Position numbers and translations under genes: made by a program. Shown one piece after another: positions 1 through 12,638 of a DNA stretch of 64,000 bases. Source of the stretch: Tanytarsus gracilentus (Eukaryota; Arthropoda; Insecta; Diptera; Chironomidae); NCBI GenBank assembly GCA_038502055.1, contig JAXRKN010000037.1:1054001-1118000 (forward strand). The letters are read 5' to 3'. The notes under the pieces are model-generated. The model had not been told where the DNA came from. It did not search any database and saw only the letters and a program-made list of their open reading frames with translations. Position 1 is the stretch's first letter; every line of letters begins with the position of its first letter.

Positions 1-2013
1 GCATTTTTTAACACATCTTAAAGGTCGTTTATGAAGCAGATGAACGAGGATTTAGACCAAAAATAATTGACTAGTTTGCTAAATTGAAAAAATGGATTTT
101 AATTAATAAAATAAACATACAAATGACTAAATTGGATTATTATTGCTATTGTAAACTGTCAAGGGCCTTTACCGAAAAAAATCATAATTGTTGTGCATCA
201 ATAGCCATGTGTGTATGCGAGATGCTTCGATTGATCGTGACAATGACCTTTAAAGAGATTTTTCATCTTAAATCTTTTTGTGTTAGTGATTTTAATTATT
301 TACTACAACATTTTGGCAGCCACTGACAATGTCTCTTGGACATTTCAGAGCGAGTTTATAGACAATCTTGCGAGAGTGTGTGGCGTTATAAAAACATAAC
401 AGAAAACTTATTTTCAAGGTTAGCAGTGTGCCAGTGATAAATTTATTAAAGAAGAAAACCGGTATGGTTCAAACTCTCGCTCTCATGAGACTTGCCCGGT
501 AACATATGCATATATGGAGTTAGAAATTTTGCACTTTTAAGCCTAGGCACACACATGATGATTTGCACTTTTTTCGCTGACATTTTTGCCATTCAATGAC
601 GATGTGGGGATAATTCGAGTTTCATCATCAAAGATTTGTGGAATTATTAAAAATAAGTTTTAATTAAGTTGTAGCAATTTAATAATTGTGCATATTAGCG
701 GAACGTTGTCGCAACTTTGTCTTGATCGAGGTGTTAATAATTTGCGGTATTTTAATCTTAATGAGATATTGCGTTAATTATTTTTATTAATTTCCAGGTA
801 GTAATTTAAAATACTCGAAATTCTTCGGATACCAGAAATATTTTAATGCACAACCAAAAATTATCCCATGATTATCTCATCACAATCGTGAATGAAAGTG
901 ATTTGAGCGAAAAGTTTTGCATGACTTGATCTTTTATCTTCTTCTTGCTTGACCTGTCTCACCGCTCAAATCTTTGCAAAAAAAGTGATTTGAAATTTTT
1001 AACTGATTGCATCATTCTACTCTCTCAACAAATGTGATGTTTTTACGTCTTCAAGGACTCGCTTTTCTTCTTCGGTGCTGTGAAATATTTTCTGTAAACA
1101 CGAGAGAGCGAGAGAAGTTGAAGTGAAGAAGAAGAAAATTTATTTTATCTTTGTTGTTTGAAGATTGCGATTTTTTAAATTTAAAACCATTTCTTTGAAT
1201 TTAAAATCTCTTTTAAAAAAACTCCAAAATTTGACATTTATCCTAATTTTTATTAAAATATATTCATTTGACATTATCGAATAAAATAAATTACAATGCA
1301 ATCTGCATCCCAGACCTCTATTAATATTTAAACAGCTCTTAATTTAGCTATTTTCGATGATTTTCTTGATCACTTATTCAAATTAGAAAGATTACCATAA
1401 AAATAGCGAAATAAACGTCAAAATATTTTTTTCGCCATAAAACGTTTGATCTTTTTTAAAAGGTTGCAATATGGTTTCAAAAGTACTTTTGCTTTCATCA
1501 CATGTGAGGACAATCGACACACTGACCTATGCTAATAATTTGTAAACTTTTGCGGTGCTTATAAAATTTCTTAGTCATTTATACAATTTTGAAAAAATTC
1601 ATCAACTTACGCATCAAGATTTTAACGGTCATTGGCGATTAAATATCACGATAGATCTTGTGTGCCTTGAAGCAAAAAAAACTTTTATATGATAATATCG
1701 GTAAGTTTTTTTTTGGCAGCGTTTGCGACACATTTCTTCTTCTCTCTGAAATACGACTCGCGCATGCAACGGCGATGGCATATGCTAATGATTAAGACTT
1801 GAATTATGCGCTTGAAAATCAATTCAATTCACTTCTCAATAATCTCGATCACAATGCTCAATGTGATCATCTTCTTTCTCATATGGTGTGCTCTTCGCTC
1901 TCGCGATGTCGTTGATTTTGTAAATTTGGTCCAAACCAACAAAATTGACATTTTCATAGTTTCAACGAGTCGTAAAAGGTTCAATGCTGTCACCGAAAAA
2001 AAACCATCTCTCG
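1..2013. other. intergenic, no gene recognised
   Basis: AT-rich sequence with no convincing coding region; the short open frames show no family resemblance and no coherent splice sites. TATA-like sequences near 389 and 1560 each have plausible initiators about 25-30 bases downstream, but no coding exon could be attached to either. They could be cis-regulatory DNA or first exons of a gene outside the window. Confidence 0.5.
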
Positions 2014-2050
2014 TATATATAAAAACAGAAAACACGACGATTTTATCAGT
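2014..2050 (+). promoter_or_regulatory. TATA box and initiator of the first cuticle gene
   Basis: A TATATATAAAAA run at 2014-2025 is followed by an arthropod initiator TCAGT at 2046-2050. The spacing of about 32 bases from the TATA core to the initiator A is standard. The start codon follows at 2127, giving a 5' leader of about 80 bases. Confidence 0.75.
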
Positions 2051-2126
2051 CAGTGCAGTGTCAAAAATCCAAGTGAAATATTCACAAAATATTATCTCAC
2101 ATTAATTAAAATCTCAAGCCAAAAAT

Positions 2127-2540
2127 ATGAAATTCGCTCTTGTTCTTACACTTTTTGTTGCATCAACTTTGGCTCTCCCGCAGAGACAACAGAATGCAAG
2201 AGGATCACGTGCAGCTCTTGATGACTCACAGAATGCACAAATTCTTAAATACGAGGTTTGTTTTTTTTAAAAATGTTGTAGTGTGATCCATGAAAGCTTA
2301 AAATTTTAAATTCTCTAGAATGACAATATTGGATTAGACAGTTACAACTTTCAATATGAAACTTCTGATGGTACATCCCGTCAAGAGTCAGCCGTTGTCA
2401 ACAACTTTGGATCTGACCAAGAAGAATTAGTTGTTAGAGGATCAATTTCATGGACTGCACCTGATGGACAACTCATCACTCTCAACTATGTAGCCGACAA
2501 AGACGGATACCGTCCAGAGGGTGCTCATTTACCAGTCTAA
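2127..2540 (+). CDS. RR-1 type cuticular protein (CPR family)
   Basis: Secreted structural protein of the chitinous cuticle, about 116 aa, from two exons (2127-2255 and 2319-2540) joined in phase 0. Residues 1-16 are a signal peptide (MKFALVLTLFVASTLA). From about residue 48 the mature chain carries the extended Rebers-Riddiford consensus, seen as YNFQYETSDGTSRQE, a central glycine/valine stretch, then SWTAPDGQ, the YVAD motif and the closing GYRPEGAHLP. This soft-cuticle (RR-1) form is known to bind chitin. The intron after the KYE motif is at the same place as in the second cuticle gene at 4957, so the two are paralogues. An AATAAA signal lies at 2642-2647. The family is certain; the individual gene name cannot be assigned. 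Confidence 0.93.
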
Positions 2541-2981
2541 GAACATCACTTCATTAAACCGTTAGAAGCTCATCATCTACCTCAAATTATTGTGTGTTCA
2601 AAATTTAGTGATTAAAATTTTAGAATGAAAGAGGTTAGAAAAATAAAAAGTTATGAAGAATTATATTTTAAATGAATTAAACAAATTTATTTTATTATTT
2701 TTGGAGTTTTATATGCAAAAATTGATTTCAAATTTTAGTTGCGAGAAGATATTCAAGTGCAATCACGTTCTTCTGACCAGGCAATACTTCATGTGATACT
2801 CGTTCAAATTAATCATATTAGAATGAATGAAATAGTTATCGAGTTGATAACATAATCTAATATTTTTCTTGATATATGTGGAGTATAAAAGAAAGATTAA
2901 TTGAGTCGTCTGTTCAAAAATTTTGATCAGTCGTTGTGTGGAGTTAGTGGTTAGTAATTGATCCTCAATAAAAAAATTGCC

Positions 2982-3507
2982 ATGGAAAAGTTCTTGAATA
3001 AAAAGTACAAACTTCATCATGCTGAAAATTTGGATGAAATTTTAACAGAAATGGGTAAATAAAAAACTAAAATAGATGCGCAAAAAACTAATTAAAAATT
3101 CCAGGAATGAATGCAGTGATGCGAAAAATTGCTAAATCGCTGCCAACAGTGGTGCACTTAACTAAGGATGGTAAAAAATATTCTCTCAACTCAAAAATTC
3201 TTGTTCTTAAGCATAGTCAAGTTTTTGTTCCCGGTGAAGAAGTTCTAGTTGAAAAAACACTCGATGGAAGAAAAATTATCAATATTTTTACAATTGAAGA
3301 AAATAGACTGATTGAAAAACAGGTGGAGCTTGAAAATGCGAGAACTTTAACCATCACCAGAGAATTTTACGATGAAGAAATGATAGTGTCAACAACATTT
3401 GGCGGGGTGAGAAAATTACTAAACACGTGACTTAAACCAAGTTTTATCAATTTAATAATTTTTTTAAGGTTGTGTGCAAAAGTTGGTGCAAACTTGTTAA
3501 AGATTAA
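2982..3507 (+). CDS. divergent fatty-acid-binding protein (cytosolic lipocalin-like)
   Basis: Predicted cytosolic lipid carrier of about 137 aa from three exons: 2982-3054, 3105-3406 and 3469-3507. The N-terminus (FLNKKYKLHHAENLDEILTEMG) has the FABP opening in which the first beta strand leads into a helix-turn-helix lid. The rest reads as alternating short beta strands, ending in TTFGGVVCKSWCKLVKD, which corresponds to the canonical last strands. The length matches the family norm of about 132 aa. The ligand-contact Arg and Tyr expected in the last strand (family pattern VVCxRxY) are replaced by Ser and Cys here, so binding may differ. The gene lies between two cuticle genes on the same strand. 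A TATAAAA at 2884 and TCAGTCG at 2927 precede it; AATAAA is at 3624-3629. Confidence 0.82.
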
Positions 3508-4848
3508 AGTGTACGTAGGATGACCATCTAATTTCCAAATTAATGGGAAGAATTTATTATGAATCAAAAGTGAGCAAATGATGTCACAAATGCAACTGTG
3601 CTTAACATGCAATTTTATCTGACAATAAATTCATTAAATTTACCCAGAAGCTTTCAAAATTAAATTTTTGGAATGAAACAGTGGTTTCCATAGAAAAGTA
3701 CTAAATAAATTATTTTGGGTTTCTTTTCCCATATCAATTTTCAGCAATGTCATAATAATAACAATATTTTTGCATGTCGGATGTCTCATGTTCAGCTTTT
3801 TAATTTGAACGTTTACGAATCTTCCAGTGGATTGATGCAATCGTTTTTAATTACTTCTTGTTGTTTATTGAAATTTAAATGCGATTAGTTCAAACTTAAA
3901 TTGAGTCCTAAAAATGGTTATATTTAAATTTTTATAGAGAAAAAGGTTACCTCAGGTTAAGGTCAACGTTTATTTAAGCTTGAAAGATTTTTAAAAGATA
4001 TTAAAATTGTAATTGTGACAGCAAAAAAATTTATGATTCACAAAAATTATTTATTGAACATATAATTTGAAGATGAATGAATTAAATCTTTTCCTCTAGT
4101 TTTTTACTCGGTCATTTTTTGCATTCGACATTTTGATAGATTGACTAGTTTTAAGTTTTTACACCTAACATTTTTAAGCTCTTGTTTTTAAATAATCTTC
4201 TTGTCGATCATGTCATTTCTTTTGAAAATTAATGCAAAGCGATTTCGAATCTTCTTCCATAATTTTTATTTTTTACAGGATTGGCATTTATCTCATCGGA
4301 GATAAATTCAAAGAATTCATAAAGAATGCGACATTTAATAGTGAGACTCATTTAAGGTGTAACTTGAACATCTCGTTCGACAACAATGATGGGTGAAAAA
4401 TATTATTTTTTGTTAGAATTGAGCGATAAATTTACAATTTCATGTTACAATGACAACGTCTGGATGTGAACTGATGAATGCCAGTTCAGACGTACCGAGA
4501 GCAGTTGTGAGAAAAAAATTGTACTCTTAAGTGTGGTCGGTGGACTTAGTTGAGAGTATAAAAATTGTCTTATTATTTTTGACCATCTGTATGTACATAC
4601 ATTATAAATGACTCGACACGCGTTTTGTTTCTCTCTCTCTCGCTGACCCGTCTTCTCTAAAATATATTCGCATACATTTTATTTTTATATTGTACAAATT
4701 ATATTTCTTCTTTTAAAATATATGAAATTGAGCAAGAGAAGATTTTTTCGCCGTTGTTGTTGCTGGAAATTCATTGAACGTATAATGCCAATGTGTAAAT
4801 GCGTTCAGATGCTTCTTTCTCTCTCTTACTCCGTACTTGTTGTCATGA
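3508..4848. other. intergenic between FABP and second cuticle gene
   Basis: No gene seen. It holds the FABP 3' trailer with its polyadenylation signal, AT-rich sequence, and a 14-base perfect palindrome (TGTATGTACATACA) near 4589. The last few hundred bases are presumably the cuticle gene promoter region. Confidence 0.5.
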
Positions 4849-4884
4849 TATATAAATAAGCGTATCTTGAGCTTAAACTTCATT
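4849..4884 (+). promoter_or_regulatory. TATA box and initiator of the second cuticle gene
   Basis: TATATAAATA at 4849-4858 is followed by TCATT at 4880-4884, about 31 bases on. The same TATA-plus-initiator layout is used by the first cuticle gene. Confidence 0.7.
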
Positions 4885-4956
4885 AGTACAATTTCATACG
4901 TTCACTAAAGCAAACAAATATCCTCTTGGTGCATTTTTTAATCAAACATTTTAAAA

Positions 4957-5519
4957 ATGAAATTCGTAGTTGTTTTTGCTTGCCTCTTCGCTGCCGCAGT
5001 TGCAGCTCCATTAGATGACTCCAAAAACGCACAAATCTTAAGATACGAAGTAATTATTGAAAATTAGTGAAAAGTGAAAAATAATTTAAAAAGTATTTTG
5101 AATGTTTAAACAAACTCTTTTTTGGCACAAAACTTTAAAGTTTTTTGCAACAAGTTAATTTTGTTGCCTCGCAATGAAAAAAAATACCATGTTTAAAATT
5201 TTATTCTTCGATCAATTCACAGAGCGATAATGCTGGACTTGGTGGATATAACTTTGCTTACGAAACTTCCGATGGAACATCACGCTCAGAAAATGCCGAG
5301 CTTAAGAATGTCGGAACTGAAAATGAAGCTTTAGTTGTCCGTGGAACGATCAGATGGGTCGCTCCTGATGGACAAGAATTTGTCATGAACTACATTGCTG
5401 ACGAACTAGGTGAGATTAATGAATAAGTCATGAGATTGATTAATTAAACAAATTATTTTTCTTTATTAATAGGTTTCCGTCCAGAGGGTGCTCATTTGCC
5501 TCAACCACCATCAGTCTAA
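4957..5519 (+). CDS. RR-1 type cuticular protein (CPR family), second copy
   Basis: Secreted cuticle protein of about 108 aa from three exons (4957-5049, 5223-5409, 5473-5519). A signal peptide covers residues 1-17 (MKFVVVFACLFAAAVAA). The mature part begins PLDDSKNAQILRYE and carries the RR-1 chitin-binding consensus: YNFAYETSDGTSRSENAEL, then RWVAPDGQEFVMNYIADE and GFRPEGAHLP. The first intron matches that of the gene at 2127. The second, a phase-1 intron just before GFRPEG, is absent from that paralogue. AATAAA signals lie at 5534 and 5556. Promoter motifs are described separately. Confidence 0.93.
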
Positions 5520-6232
5520 ACAGACATTCAGTCAATAAAGATGCCATAAATTCTGTGAATAAATGAGAACATCAAAATTAAGTTCACCTTGTCATCCTTT
5601 ACCATTCCATCCTTTCATAAAGTGATGCCCATACCCAAGTCATTTGTATAAAAAAATCTTAATTGTAGTAAAAGTACTTAAATAAAACAATTAAAATTAA
5701 CTTTTTTGCCTTTAAACAATTCCCATAATCATTTTAACCTTAACATTTTAATATTTTTTTTACAACAAACTATTAAAAAGTGCCGCGCATGACTTTCATT
5801 TTCACCTCATTGTTCAGAATAGCAAAAGATGAAGAATCAGTGAATTTTGCAATATTTTTTCAAACGCCTCTCTTTTTTGACTTATCTCCGTGTGAATGAT
5901 TCCAAAAAGAAGTCAAGAAAGTTGCGTAACATTTTTACAAGAGATAATTGACCTTCATCAACGTGAATTAACAGCATGTGTGTGGCGCTCAAATCAGTAG
6001 CGCCCTTATAAAATGTGAACGATGATGAGGTGTCATAAAAGCAATCAAAAGGGTCTCGAAAAACCACAAGATGACCTTACGTAACTAATGAGTTAGGTCA
6101 TGATGGTTTTGTTTATTTTTTGATTGATTTAAAGTTTATTATATTTTTTTTGAAAAGTTCCAATAAATTCAAAACTATTTTAACGATTATATTTTTTCAT
6201 ATGACACTCAATTACTTATTGGTTCAGCAAAT
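5520..6232. other. intergenic between cuticle gene and ABCA gene
   Basis: Contains the cuticle gene trailer and AT-rich sequence. A short minus-strand open frame (5882-6067) has no recognisable homology and no splice context. Confidence 0.5.
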
Positions 6233-6312
6233 CTTATCACCTGTACTCACGCTAAATTGCTGATAACGCAATTTATTATAAATTATCAGAATTGTTCAAT
6301 TCAGCAGTCAGT
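6233..6312 (+). promoter_or_regulatory. GATA-site cluster and initiator upstream of ABCA gene
   Basis: Three GATA-type sites lie within 56 bases: CTTATC at 6233, TGATAA at 6261 and TTATCA at 6283. A TCAGT initiator follows at 6308-6312, about 25 bases before the start codon. No clear TATA box is seen at the proper distance. GATA clusters of this kind are typical of genes active in gut or fat body; tissue assignment is inference. Confidence 0.45.
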
Positions 6313-6335
6313 CGTATACGAAATTATATCCAAGA

Positions 6336-9300
6336 ATGTCGTTCGATAAGTTTCGCGTTCTAACGTGGAAAAATTGGACATTGCAGAAAAGAAGACCTGT
6401 CGCGGGTGCATTGCAGATTGTCTTTCCAATTCTCGTAGTTCTAATATTTACATGGGCGAGAAATGTTATTGGAAATGAATTGGATTTATTTCGAAGGACC
6501 GAAGATGCTCAATCATTTGAACTCGCTAATTTTACTGCATGCACAGGCGGCGAAAATGTTCCATTGACGAGAATATTTTTTGCACCCAACAGTTTACCAT
6601 TTATTGAGTTAATGCAAGATGCATTTGGCAGTAGATTTGCAGTTGAAGGACATCCCGTTTTTGATTTAGATTCAGCTTTCATTAATAGCACTGAACAATC
6701 AGTTGCCGTAATTCTGTCAAGTGAGTCATCGGTACGTAATCATTAACTGATAAAATTCAGCTATATTTGCCGTTAAAGATTAAGCTAATCAGTAATAAAT
6801 AACAATTCATCAGGCAACAACTGTTCTTCCAAGCGCTATAAAATATGAAATTTACGTTCGCTATTATTCATCACTTAACTGTGAAATTATGATACAAAAT
6901 GAGATTGAGAAAGCGTTCATTAAGAAGAAAACTGACGTCACCGTTGGAAATGCGATTGTTAGAGAATTTCCTTATGATGATATTTTTGTACAAATATTTA
7001 CCGAATTGATGACCTACGTGATTCCATTCTTCCTTGTCATCAGCACTTTTACAACAGTTTCGGGTGTAATTAAGGTGCGTAAAATTATGTATGAAGTTTT
7101 AATTATTTTTAAAAATTAATTTTTTCACAGAGTGTTTCATCGGAACAAAAGAGCAAAGTAAAAGAGCTGATGAAAATTATGGGACTCTCAAGAACAATCC
7201 ATTGGTTATCATGGTACTTAAAATGGATCATCATGTCACTCTTTTCGTACATCATTGTAACGATTTTCCTTTGTGTCCCAATCATCGGTGATGATGCAAT
7301 CTTTGAGCGCAGCAATTTCATTCTAATTTTGCTCCTCTTCTTCTTTTACTGCTCATCTGTCATCACCTTCTGCTTTTTAATTAGCGTACTTTTCCAAAGA
7401 GCTCCGTCAGTTAATGGAGTTGGTGTGACAGTATTTTTTGTGACTTACGTTCCTTACTACGTGTATGGAAGTAGTTTTGACAGTCTTGCTTACATCATTA
7501 AATGGCTCGTTTGTCTTCCTGTCAACACATCCATGGGAGTTGCAATTTCAATTGTATTGAACTTGGAAGCTAATCGCGAAGGACTTGGATTTTCAAACAT
7601 CTTCAGTCATGTTGAAGGATTTGGATTTTCTTTTGGTGAAGTTCTATGTTGTTTAATCTTATCAACAGTGATTCACATTCTTATCACTGTTTACATTGAA
7701 ATGGTGTTCCCTGGTGAGATTGGCATACCAAAACCGTGGTACTTTCCAATACAGTCGTGCTTAAGGTTGATAAGAAAAGATAAGACCGATATCAATGTTC
7801 GTTACTCAAATGGCAGTATTGACGCCAAAGCCGGAATTTCTTTCGAAAACTTTGAAGAGGAACCAAAGCACTTGCATGCTACGGTGAAGATTGAAAATTT
7901 AACAAAATATTTTGGACCGAATATAGCTGTGAATAATTTAAGCTTGAACATGTACCAGGATCAGATTTTTGTTCTATGCGGGCACAATGGAGCAGGTAAA
8001 ACAACAGCGATGAACATGCTAATTGGAATGGTTTCACCATCATCTGGCACTGCCTACATCAATGGCTTTGATATCACAACTGAACTTAATGAAGCTCGAA
8101 ATTCAATCGGAATTTGTCCACAGCAAGACATTCTTTTCAACGATTTAACAGTCCGCGAGCACATAATTTTCTTCTGTAAACTTAAAGGAATGCGTGATGG
8201 AAAGAAAATTAAGGCAGAGGTTGAGAAATACATTGACATGTTGGGATTGAGATCCAAAAAGAATGCACGAAGTAAGAATTTATCTGGTGGACAAAAAAGA
8301 AGACTTTCGATTGCCAATGCCCTTTGTGGTCAATCAACTTTCGTTATACTCGATGAGGTAAAATTTAACTAATTAAATTAATTTTGTTAATAACTTTCTT
8401 CTTAGCCCACCAGTGGTTTGGATGTTAAAGCTCGTCGAAAACTTTGGGATTTGCTAATTGAAGAGAAAAAAGGCAGAACAATTTTATTGAGTACCCACTA
8501 TATGGAGGAAGCTGATGTGTTGAGTGATCGTGTCGCAATTATGAATGAAGGCAAACTTAAGGCAATCGGAACTTCTTATTTCCTTAAAAAGAAATTCGGA
8601 TCTGGTTATCGATTGATTATTGTCAAAAAGAAAAATTGCGATTCAACTGAAATTTTAAATGTACTGAAAAGCTACGCGCCAGATGTTAAAATTGAATCGG
8701 AAGAACAAGCAGAGGTGACTTTCATATTGAGTGACGAATACTTAGAAAAATTCGACAAAATTTTTAAGCAATTGGAAGATGAAGCGGATATTTTAAAAAT
8801 ATCAAGCTTTGGATGTTCAATTTCGACTCTGGAAGAAGTTTTCTTAAAAGTCGGCGTCGATCAACTTCAAAATGATCAAAATGAATCATTTATAAAAGTT
8901 TCAAATCCATTTGTCGATTTCGGAAAAGTCTCAAAAGTGAAATTATTTTTCAATCAAATTTATGCGATGATTCTGAAAAAGTTTCACTACACAAGAAGAA
9001 ATATTTCACCATACATCTACCTGGCATTCATTACCATTGGATTGAGCTTCATTTTTCTTTACGCACCATTCAGTCTCGAAGCTAATTTTGACCTCAAACT
9101 ATCAGGTTTTATTCAAACCGAAAATTCTAACAAAGCCCCTGTCCAGAAGTACAAATCATACTTTTTTAGTGATCAAGTTGATGTTACAAATCTCGACCCA
9201 CAAAGCTTCATATCAGAAAGTTTTCTCAAGCGAAATTTAAAGTATGAAATGGGCGCTTCATTTGACACTCAACCAGTGTCAGTTTGGCACAATGTTTATA

Positions 9301-11337
9301 CATTCGTCTATCCGACTGCTTCTATATACGCGCTCAATTTTTATCATCGAGCAATTCTTCAAGCAAATTGTAGCGAGTGTGATATTGGAAACATCAGAGA
9401 TCCATACATGAATTTAAGAAATGGCCAGACAACAACTACCACGACCCAATCGCCAGACGGTGATTTTGAAAGTCAATTCTCACAATTTGAAGAGATAACA
9501 ATTTATATTCTCTTCTTTTTTGTGTTAATTTATTGGCCATCAATTCATATTGTAATGAGAATTAAAGAGCGAACAACAAAATCAAAGCTTTTGCAATTTA
9601 TCAGCGGTGTCAATAGATTCACTTACACGATGACAAATTTTCTGATTGATTTCGGCATTTTCTATGCGGTTGCTTGCATTGTGCTTGGTATGATTGCGAC
9701 TATGGGACGATCAGGCTTCAAAACGGCTGATGACATTATTCTTTATCTCTGCATTTTTGCATGCTTTGGTGTCAACATTATTGCTTGGATTTATCTAATC
9801 ACACCTCTATTTAAAAATCCACTGGCTGGCGAATCTGCCGCTTCAAACATATCATTCGGAAGTGAGCGATAGATTTTAAATAATTCTCACAAAAATTTAA
9901 TTATTTTTGCAGTTTCATTATTTTATCTCGTCTATTCAATTTTATATCATGGCGTGGATCGTACAACCGTAACAGTTTTAATTTATAAATTAATTTACAA
10001 TGTTGGAAAATTTTTCGCACCGTTTGGACTGCTTGACTGTTATGAGAAAATACAAGTATCAAAATATAACCAGGGAATTTTGTGGCAATGGAGTGAAGAT
10101 GGAATCATCAATAGTTTCGTGTTTATGATAATTGGTGCTGTAATTTTCATGACGCTCGTTCTCATGAATGACTTTTTGGTGTTCAAATGGATTGGATATA
10201 AGATTATTTATCCATTCGTTCAATCATGGAACAAAATGCCAGCACTAAATCCAACGGGCGATGACGATGTTCAACGTGAAATTGAAAATGTCAAAAACAA
10301 AAATCAAACACAAGTTCGTCAGTCTCATTTGATACTTGATGGATTGTCGAAATCATATGGAAAGAATTTAGCTGTAAATCAACTTCATGTGTCAGTCGAG
10401 ACTGCAGAATGTTTTGGCATTTTAGGAGGTAAAATTTTAAATATTCTTTGTAAAATGAATTAATAATAAATTAAAAATAGTGAATGGCGCCGGAAAAACG
10501 ACAACTTTCAAAATGATGACGGGAGATGAGACAATTTCATCGGGTGAAGGTTTCATTCATGGATTTAATTTGAAAAATGAAATTCCAAAAATATATAAGA
10601 AAATCGGGTATTGTCCACAGTATGATGCTTTGCTTCCGGATTTAAGTGGCCGTGAAACATTAAAGATTTTCTGTCTTTTGCGAGGAATTCCTAATGGCGA
10701 AATTGATGGAGTTATTTTGACAATTTCTAACGAGTTGGGATTTGAGAAACATCTTGATAAGCAAGTGGAGAATTTCAGCGGAGGAAATAAGAGAAAATTA
10801 AGCACTGCATTGGCATTGATTGGAAATTTGTCTTTAATATTCCTCGATGAGTGCTCAAGTGGAATGGACCCGAAGGCAAAAAGACAACTTTGGAGTATGA
10901 TCACAAAAACCAGAAACGCAGGAAGGGCAGTGATCTTAACATCGCATAGCATGCAAGAATGTGAGGCACTTTGCACGAAACTGGCAATTATGGTTGATGG
11001 AAATTTTAGCTGTTTTGGATCGATTCAACACTTGAAAAATAAATTTGCTAAAGGTTTTGTTTTAACGATAAAAATGGCAAAACGAGATGATACAGATCAC
11101 TTGAATTTAGTTCTCAAAAAAGTCACCCATGCTTTTCCAACTGCTGAACTAAAAGAGGCTCTCTTGGATCTTTTGACTTTCCACATTAACACAACTGAAC
11201 TAAAATGGTCGAAAGTTTTCGAAGAATTGGCAAAAATGAAGCGAGAAATTGGAATCAGTGACTACACCATGACACAATCATCCCTCGAGAGTGTTTTCCT
11301 CTTTTTCAGCAAACAAGGTAAAAGAGTTGTTGAATGA
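6336..11337 (+). CDS. ABCA-subfamily ABC transporter (full transporter)
   Basis: Predicted lipid/sterol transporter of about 1570 aa from six exons: 6336-6731, 6814-7074, 7131-8357, 8406-9861, 9913-10428 and 10481-11337. All junctions keep frame. The order is TM helix, large extracellular loop, TM bundle, NBD1, second TM/loop half, NBD2, as in ABCA proteins. NBD1 shows Walker A GHNGAGKTT (near residue 503), Q-loop CPQQD, signature LSGGQKRRLS, Walker B FVILDEPTSGLD (split by intron 3) and H-loop STHYMEEAD. NBD2 shows GVNGAGKTT (near residue 1285, split by intron 5), CPQYD, FSGGNKRKLS, IFLDECSSGMDP and TSHSMQE. Both sites keep the catalytic Glu and His. NBD2 has Cys-Ser where Pro-Thr or Pro-Ser is usual after the Walker B Glu. 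The nearest vertebrate relatives by eye are ABCA3-like. AATAAA is at 11348-11353. Confidence 0.93.
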
Positions 11338-11353
11338 AAATTGATTCAATAAA

Positions 11354-12638
11354 GAAATTTTAAAAGTGATCACTCTATATTTCCACTAATCTATGCCGCA
11401 TCGTTTTTCTTCCAACGTCGAGAATAATTTCCAACAATAAAAATATATTGAAAGCGTGCTGTACGAAAATTTCTTACCCTTGAATAGAAGCACGTTTTTC
11501 GGAGTGCATACAACAACTACAAAAGTGTATATATGGTGTGACTGGAAGGAAAGCAAGCAGTTGTGAACGAGGGGTGAATAATGTTATTTCATACACCCTT
11601 CCAACGGAGAGTTTATTTTCAGTGATAGCGTAAATATTCCACTCGGTCTCAGTGAGTAGGAGCTATTGAAAGCGCTAGGAAATTTTTTTAAATACATTTT
11701 TTTATTTTTTAAGAACAAAGCGATATTTAGTGATTTTCTCAAATACTCACAATTAGATTATTAAAAAGTGGAGGTTAAGTGTAAACTATCGTGTAATAGG
11801 AGCTAACAAATTTGATATAAAAGTAAGCGAAAAGCTGGAAAATGCGAGGAAAATTTTTCTTTCTTCTTTGACGCCATCATATTTTTCTTTCTTTGGCTGT
11901 TTTCTGTTACTTTAATTGAAAAAGTATGTGGAGTTATTAAATATATCAATTAAATTGAATAGGAATTAAAACTTTTGAGTGCGAAAAACTCAAAATTTGT
12001 GTGACTAAAGAAGAATTTAAAATTTCCAACCTCAATCAATTTTCAATCAATCAAAAATATAATTTATATCCCAAATTTCGCCTCGTCAAACAACAATCCA
12101 TTACAAACAAGTGAAATATCATTGAATTCCTAAAAATACCGACCATCTCGAGCAGCATTTAGGCATCAAATTACGCTCCGAAAAAAAATTCATTGAACTT
12201 CAATTTTCCCATTTAAAAAAATCAATATTTCTACGTCTCTTTGCTCTTTCTCTCTCCCACAAAGCGGAATTTTCCAATGTGCTCAACACAAACATGACAC
12301 GCATTTGTGTTCGTTAGAACATCGAGCACATGTGATTTTTAGTAGTAATTCTCTCTCTCACTTTCTATTGTATGCATGTGATTTTCATTGAGAAATTAAG
12401 AGGAAGCAATTTAGTCATTTACAAGTCACACACCGACCGCCTTTTTTTCTTTAATTATGCTACCGTTTGCAATTTTTCCTGCTGCCTTTCTCTCTTTAAA
12501 AATCAATAATTAAATTGAAAGGAAATAAACTAAAGTGCTGTCTCTCTTTCTTAGGACTATGAATTAGTTAATTGAGAAATTCTGCTGAATCAGACACTCA
12601 TCTTGAACCCCCTTATCCGCGGAGAAAAATTAGAAAAT
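11354..12638. other. intergenic plus probable 5' leader of SCAI
   Basis: No coding exon recognised. The stretch lies between the ABCA polyadenylation signal and the first SCAI coding exon and contains pyrimidine-rich CTCTC tracts. It probably includes the SCAI promoter and untranslated exon(s), but no unambiguous start site can be chosen. Confidence 0.45.

Noticed and set aside
1829..2035. Overlapping plus- and minus-strand open frames just upstream of the first cuticle gene
   Set aside because: They overlap the TATA/initiator region of that gene and have no similarity or conserved motif.
10557..10976. 139-codon minus-strand open frame
   Set aside because: It is antisense to the ABCA NBD2 exon, whose own frame has complete Walker and signature motifs.
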